A stretch of 9,436 nt of DNA from an uncultured Mesorhizobium sp. (GTDB taxonomy: Bacteria; Pseudomonadota; Alphaproteobacteria; Rhizobiales; Rhizobiaceae): assembly GCA_950071955.1 (NCBI GenBank), contig CATMOC010000108.1:1-9436 (forward strand), given 5' to 3'. The stretch's first letter is position 1. The number at the start of each line of letters is the position of its first letter. The notes beneath the pieces were generated by a model, which saw nothing but the letters and a program-made list of their open reading frames with translations, did no database searches and had not been told where the DNA came from. Below, piece by piece: positions 6,013-9,436 of the stretch. The translations under genes were made by a program, and so were the position numbers.

Positions 6013-7089
6013 ATGAACAAGCTGACTGGAATACTGCTCGCGGGGGCGATCGCATTTCCGACCGCGGCACTCTCGCAGGAGACGATAAGCCTGACGGTGG
6101 CGTCCAGCCATCCGCTGGTCATTCCGTGGGTCGGGATGATCAAGTCGCACTTTATGGCGGAGACCGACCGCCTGTTGGCCGAAAAGGGCAACTACAAGAT
6201 CGAGTGGCAGGAGGCGTTCGGCGGCCAGCTCTACAAGGCCAACGCGACGCTGACCTCGGTCGAGGAAGGCGTCACCGACATCGGCTGGGTGTTCTCGTTC
6301 CTCGAAGCGGCCAAGCTTCCGCTGAGCCAGGTGTCGAGCTACGCGCCCTTCGCCACAGCCAACCCGCCCGTCCAGCTGGAGGTCATGTCCGAGCTGCTTG
6401 AGACCAACGAGGCGTTCCGCAACGAGTGGGAGCAGTACAATCTCAAGGTGCTCGGCTTGACCGGAACCGACAGCTACGACGTCTACACCAAGCAGCCGAT
6501 CACCGGCCTCAAGGACCTGGACGGCATGAAGCTCTCGGCCCCCGGCGTGCTCGCCAACTGGCTGCGCGGCACCGGAGCCAACGCCGTCGATGGCGCCTTG
6601 ACCACCTTCTACACCGACATCCAGACCGGCGTGTCGGACGGCGTGCTGTCGTTGGCGCTCGGCGTTCTGCCCGCCAAGCTCTACGAGGTGGCGCCCTATG
6701 TCACGCGGGTCAACATCGGCGTGGCCTATTCGGGTGCGGTCGCCATCAACCGCGACACCTGGGACGACCTCCCCGAGGAAGTGCAGAACGCCATGGTCGC
6801 GGCCGGCAAGTTCTATACGCAGGAGCACGGCAAGGATCTGCTCGAGCGGCACGAAGCCGCGTTCAAGAAGATGATGGAGATCGGGGCAAGCCAGAACCCG
6901 CCGGTGACCATGACCGAAATGTCAGCCGAAGACAGGCAGGCCTGGGTCGATGGCCTTCCTGATATCGCAGGCGAATGGGCGGCCGATGCCGAAGCGCGCG
7001 GGCTTCCGGGCCGCGAGTTCCTGGCGGCCTATATGGAAGGTCTGCGCAAGCGCGGAGAAAAGCCCGCCCGCGACTGGGACAAGCAGTAA
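6013..7089 (+). CDS. dctP: TRAP transporter periplasmic substrate-binding protein (DctP family)
   Basis: The 358-residue precursor starts with a signal peptide (MNKLTGILLAGAIAFPTAALSQ), with likely cleavage after ALS at residue 21, and then has the DctP fold. Recognisable parts are SSHPLVIPWVGM, a GGQLYKANATLTSVEEGVTDIGW segment at 70-92, the hinge-side GLKDLDGMKLSAPG (165-178) and the YTDIQTGVSDG segment (200-210). It would capture an organic acid in the periplasm and deliver it to DctQM. The conserved carboxylate-binding arginine of most family members, in a KIRxPG-type motif, is S175 here, although R185 is close by. An AAGGGAGG ribosome site (5997-6004) lies 8 bases before the ATG, the strongest in the operon, as expected for an abundant binding protein. 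The symbol gives the family, not a proven dicarboxylate specificity. Confidence 0.92.
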   Translation: MNKLTGILLAGAIAFPTAALSQETISLTVASSHPLVIPWVGMIKSHFMAETDRLLAEKGNYKIEWQEAFGGQLYKANATLTSVEEGVTDIGWVFSFLEAAKLPLSQVSSYAPFATANPPVQLEVMSELLETNEAFRNEWEQYNLKVLGLTGTDSYDVYTKQPITGLKDLDGMKLSAPGVLANWLRGTGANAVDGALTTFYTDIQTGVSDGVLSLALGVLPAKLYEVAPYVTRVNIGVAYSGAVAINRDTWDDLPEEVQNAMVAAGKFYTQEHGKDLLERHEAAFKKMMEIGASQNPPVTMTEMSAEDRQAWVDGLPDIAGEWAADAEARGLPGREFLAAYMEGLRKRGEKPARDWDKQ

Positions 7090-7114
7090 CAGCAACGCGG
7101 AAGCCGGGAAGGCC

Positions 7115-7684
7115 ATGGCCACCGCCGCACACGAGGACGGCGCCGCGACGAAGCGGCGCCAAGTGTCCGTGCCGATGCGGATGTGGTCGCGTGCCGTCGA
7201 CGGACTGGCCGCGCTCGGAACGCTGATGATCGTCGTCCTCATGGCGATGATCTTCTGCGACGTCCTGGCGCGCAACCTGATCGGCGGCTCGCTTCCGCTG
7301 ATCTCGGAACTCGGCGCGCTCACGCTGGTGATGATCGTCTTCCTCCAACTGGGCACGACGGTACGCAACGACCGGCTCGCCCGCACCGACTTCTTCTTTG
7401 CCATGCTTGAAGGTAGAAGCCCGCGCACCTCGGCCTTCGTGGCTGGAGTGTGGGACCTGTTCGGCATCGCGGTCTGTGCCGGGATCGCATGGTCGACCTG
7501 GGGAATTCTCTGGAAGGATTATGACCATTCAGAGTACATCGGGGTGACCGGCGTTGCGACGGTCCAGACCTGGCCGTTCCGCGCCCTGATCCTCGTCGGC
7601 GTCGCGGTCGCGGCCCTGCAGTTCGTCATCCAGGCCGCCCAGTCCTTCGCCAGGGCCGCGGTTCCGGCGGACAAAATTCCATGA
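7115..7684 (+). CDS. dctQ: TRAP transporter small permease (DctQ family)
   Basis: The 189-residue inner-membrane protein has a polar N-terminal stretch and four hydrophobic segments typical of DctQ. The first starts around LGTLMIVVLMAMIFCDVLARN, the second around LGALTLVMIVFLQLGTTVRN, the third around VWDLFGIAVCAGIAWSTWG and the fourth around RALILVGVAVAALQFVIQAA. The C-terminus is short and cytoplasmic. The frame stays open back to 6950 inside dctP, but the ATG at 7115 is preferred: it lies 25 bases after the dctP stop, has GGAAG 11 bases upstream and gives normal family length; an ATG further downstream is also possible. The TGA overlaps the dctM ATG as ATGA, so the two permease subunits are coupled. 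The N-terminal 25 residues before the first membrane segment are longer than in many family members. Confidence 0.88.
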   Translation: MATAAHEDGAATKRRQVSVPMRMWSRAVDGLAALGTLMIVVLMAMIFCDVLARNLIGGSLPLISELGALTLVMIVFLQLGTTVRNDRLARTDFFFAMLEGRSPRTSAFVAGVWDLFGIAVCAGIAWSTWGILWKDYDHSEYIGVTGVATVQTWPFRALILVGVAVAALQFVIQAAQSFARAAVPADKIP

Positions 7685-9000
7685 CCGGCATCGAGGTGGG
7701 CGCGGCCGGCGTGGCGGCCCTGATCGTGCTGATCGGACTCGGCATGCCGATCGGCATCGGCATGATCGTCGTCTCCTTCGTGGGCGTCACGCTGATCCGC
7801 AACGAAACCGTGGCCATGCGCATGATGGGCTCGGTGGCCAACGACAGCCTCGAGGAATATCTCTTCGCCGTCGTTCCGCTCTTCGTCCTGATGGGCCTGC
7901 TTGTCACCATCTCGGGCGTGGGCAAGGACACATTCGACCTCTTCGAGCGCATGTTGCGCCGGGTGAGGGCGGGGCTCGGCGTGGCGACCGTCTTTGCCAA
8001 TGCCGTCTTCGCCTCGATCACCGGCATATCGATCGCCTCTGCCTCGGTCTTCTCGCGCGTCGCGGTACCGGAGATGACCCGCCACGGCTATAGCCGCCGC
8101 TTCTCCACCGGCGTGGTGGCGGGCAGTTCGGTGCTCGGAATGCTCATCCCGCCTTCACTGCTGATGATCGTCTATGCCGTGCTGGCCGAGGAATCCGTCG
8201 GGCGCATGTTCTTGGCCGGCATCGGCCCCGGCATCATGCTGTCAATCCTGTTCTCGGCCACCGTGATCATCATGGCCACGTGGTGGAAGTCGTCAGTCTT
8301 CGAGCGGCCATCGGCTGAGTTCGACGAGGCGGAGGATGAGCCCGGGCGTTTCTCGATCGTCACAAAATCGCTTCCGATCGTCGGGCTCGTCACCCTCGTC
8401 CTCGGGGGGCTCTATGGTGGCTTCTTCAATCCCACGGAGGCGGGCGCGGTCGGCGCTCTTGGTGCACTGGCGATCGCGCTCATGCGCAAGTCGCTGAACC
8501 CCTCGAAGTTCTGGAGCCTTCTCGTCGAGACGGGACAGGTCACGGTCTCGGTCCTGTTCCTGATCCTTGCGGCCACTTTCTTTTCGCGCATGCTCGCTAT
8601 GTCGGGCCTGCCCAACATGCTGGCGGAAACGCTGCTCACCAGCTCGATCGGGCCCTACGGGTTCCTGCTGATCTTCCTCTTCCTGATCATCATCATGGGC
8701 TGCCTGATCGATTCCATCTCGATCATGCTGATCCTGCTGCCGATTGCCCTGCCTGTGGCCAAGCATGCGGGATTCGACCTGATCTGGTTCGGGGTGATCA
8801 CCGTGGTGGCGGTCGAGATCGGGCTGCTCACCCCGCCCTTCGGGCTTTCGGTCTATACGATCAAGTCGGCGATCGACGATCCGGACCTCAAGGTCGGCGA
8901 AATCTTCCGGGGCGCGATGCCCTTCGTTGCGGCGATGATCGTGGGATTGGCGATCCTCGTCGCCTTCCCGCAGATCGCGGTCTGGCTTGCGAGGCTCTAG
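7681..9000 (+). CDS. dctM: TRAP transporter large permease (DctM family)
   Basis: The 439-residue integral membrane protein is the ion-coupled transport subunit of the TRAP system. It is almost entirely hydrophobic, with about twelve membrane segments, and carries the two family landmarks: GMLIPPS at residues 153-159 and TPPFG at 384-388 followed by LSVYTIKSAI. The segment after the fourth to fifth helix is the charged loop FERPSAEFDEAEDEPGRF, and NPTEAGAVGALGAL is also typical. Length and both repeats are complete. The ATG overlaps the dctQ stop, and the TAG is followed after one base by the next ATG. With DctP and DctQ it would import the substrate using a sodium or proton gradient. Confidence 0.95.
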   Translation: MTGIEVGAAGVAALIVLIGLGMPIGIGMIVVSFVGVTLIRNETVAMRMMGSVANDSLEEYLFAVVPLFVLMGLLVTISGVGKDTFDLFERMLRRVRAGLGVATVFANAVFASITGISIASASVFSRVAVPEMTRHGYSRRFSTGVVAGSSVLGMLIPPSLLMIVYAVLAEESVGRMFLAGIGPGIMLSILFSATVIIMATWWKSSVFERPSAEFDEAEDEPGRFSIVTKSLPIVGLVTLVLGGLYGGFFNPTEAGAVGALGALAIALMRKSLNPSKFWSLLVETGQVTVSVLFLILAATFFSRMLAMSGLPNMLAETLLTSSIGPYGFLLIFLFLIIIMGCLIDSISIMLILLPIALPVAKHAGFDLIWFGVITVVAVEIGLLTPPFGLSVYTIKSAIDDPDLKVGEIFRGAMPFVAAMIVGLAILVAFPQIAVWLARL

Positions 9001-9001
9001 C

Positions 9002-9436
9002 ATGAACCTTCTCTGTCTCTCGGGAAGCCTGAGATCGGCGTCCTCGTCCCGCGCGGTGCTCGATCACATCGTCGGCCATCTACCCGATGGCGTTTCCGCG
9101 ACGCGCTTCGATATCGGCAGCCTGCCTCACTACAATGCCGACCTCGGCGCGCCCGAGATAGTGGAAGCCTTCAAGGCAGCGGTCGAGGCCGCCGACGGCC
9201 TCGTCATCGTCACCCCGGAATACAATTACAGCGTGCCTGGCGTTCTCAAGAACGCCATCGACTGGGCCTCGCGGCCTCCGGGCCAAGGCGTGTGGTCGGG
9301 CAAGCCGGCCGCCATCGCCGGCGCCAGCCCCGGCGCGCTGGGCACGGGCGCCGCCCAGGTGGACCTGCGCAATGTGCTGACGGCCATCAATGTGGCGGTG
9401 ATGGGCATGCCGCAGATCTATTTCGTCCATAAGGAC
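9002..9436 (+). CDS. NAD(P)H-dependent FMN reductase, 3' end outside window
   Basis: 145 residues are visible before the window ends in mid-gene; the family is usually about 175-190 residues, so most is present. The flavodoxin-like fold is shown by the phosphate-binding loop SGSLRSASSSR (residues 7-17), beta strand DGLVIVTPEYNYSVPG and the FMN-contacting LKNAIDWASRP, a hallmark of the FMN_red family (ChrR/ArsH/NQR-type reductases). The start ATG lies one base after the dctM stop, so it belongs to the operon, although no strong ribosome site is seen and translation probably depends on coupling. It may supply reduced flavin to a downstream mono-oxygenase, or reduce quinone-type intermediates of aromatic catabolism. 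Which of these applies cannot be told here. Confidence 0.92.
   Translation, partial: MNLLCLSGSLRSASSSRAVLDHIVGHLPDGVSATRFDIGSLPHYNADLGAPEIVEAFKAAVEAADGLVIVTPEYNYSVPGVLKNAIDWASRPPGQGVWSGKPAAIAGASPGALGTGAAQVDLRNVLTAINVAVMGMPQIYFVHKD

Noticed and set aside
6950..7114. N-terminal extension of the DctQ frame into dctP
   Set aside because: Overlaps 140 bases of dctP and adds residues not found in DctQ proteins; the ATG at 7115 gives a normal protein.
8293..9003. 236-codon minus-strand frame rich in Asp, Arg, Glu and His
   Set aside because: Mirror frame of the hydrophobic dctM gene; such charged antisense frames are expected opposite membrane proteins.

Overview
GC-rich, tightly packed bacterial DNA. 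Gene content, codon use and short intergenic gaps suggest an alphaproteobacterium, probably of the Hyphomicrobiales (Mesorhizobium/Chelativorans/Aminobacter-like); this placement is inference. The window holds ten protein genes plus one very short probable leader ORF, arranged as two divergent blocks around a control region at about 3500-3614. I see no tRNA, rRNA, CRISPR array, insertion sequence or phage gene, and no gene-free stretch longer than about 200 bases.

Left block (minus strand, read from 3499 down to 35): a 27-codon leader ORF whose stop overlaps the start of an IclR-family regulator of the PcaR/PobR type; a LigB-type class III extradiol dioxygenase-like protein; a LigA-type small subunit joined to it by an ATGA overlap; then, after a gap holding a perfect 10-bp GC hairpin, a stand-alone MetE C-terminal-domain-like zinc methyl/alkyltransferase.

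Right block (plus strand, 3615 to beyond 9436): a short citrate-synthase-fold protein of the citryl-CoA lyase type, a class III (CaiB/BaiF) CoA-transferase, a YciI-like small protein, a complete TRAP transporter (DctP binding protein, DctQ small permease, DctM large permease) and the start of a flavodoxin-fold NAD(P)H-dependent FMN reductase that runs off the window. Gaps are 25 bases or less, or 4-base overlaps, so this is very probably one operon.

Together this looks like a substrate-inducible catabolic locus for an organic, possibly aromatic or aromatic-derived, acid. TRAP proteins would import it, the LigA/LigB pair may oxidise it, the CoA-transferase would activate it, and the citryl-CoA-lyase-like protein would cleave the thioester. 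The IclR protein probably controls the locus through a palindrome just upstream of the plus operon. The substrate cannot be read from the sequence. Three proteins lack a residue usually central to their family: LigB-like (Fe-ligand Glu and catalytic His), citryl-CoA-lyase-like (catalytic Asp) and DctP (carboxylate-binding Arg). All are otherwise intact, so the locus may run altered chemistry on an uncharacterised substrate. These residue comparisons were made by eye against remembered family motifs and need a real alignment.
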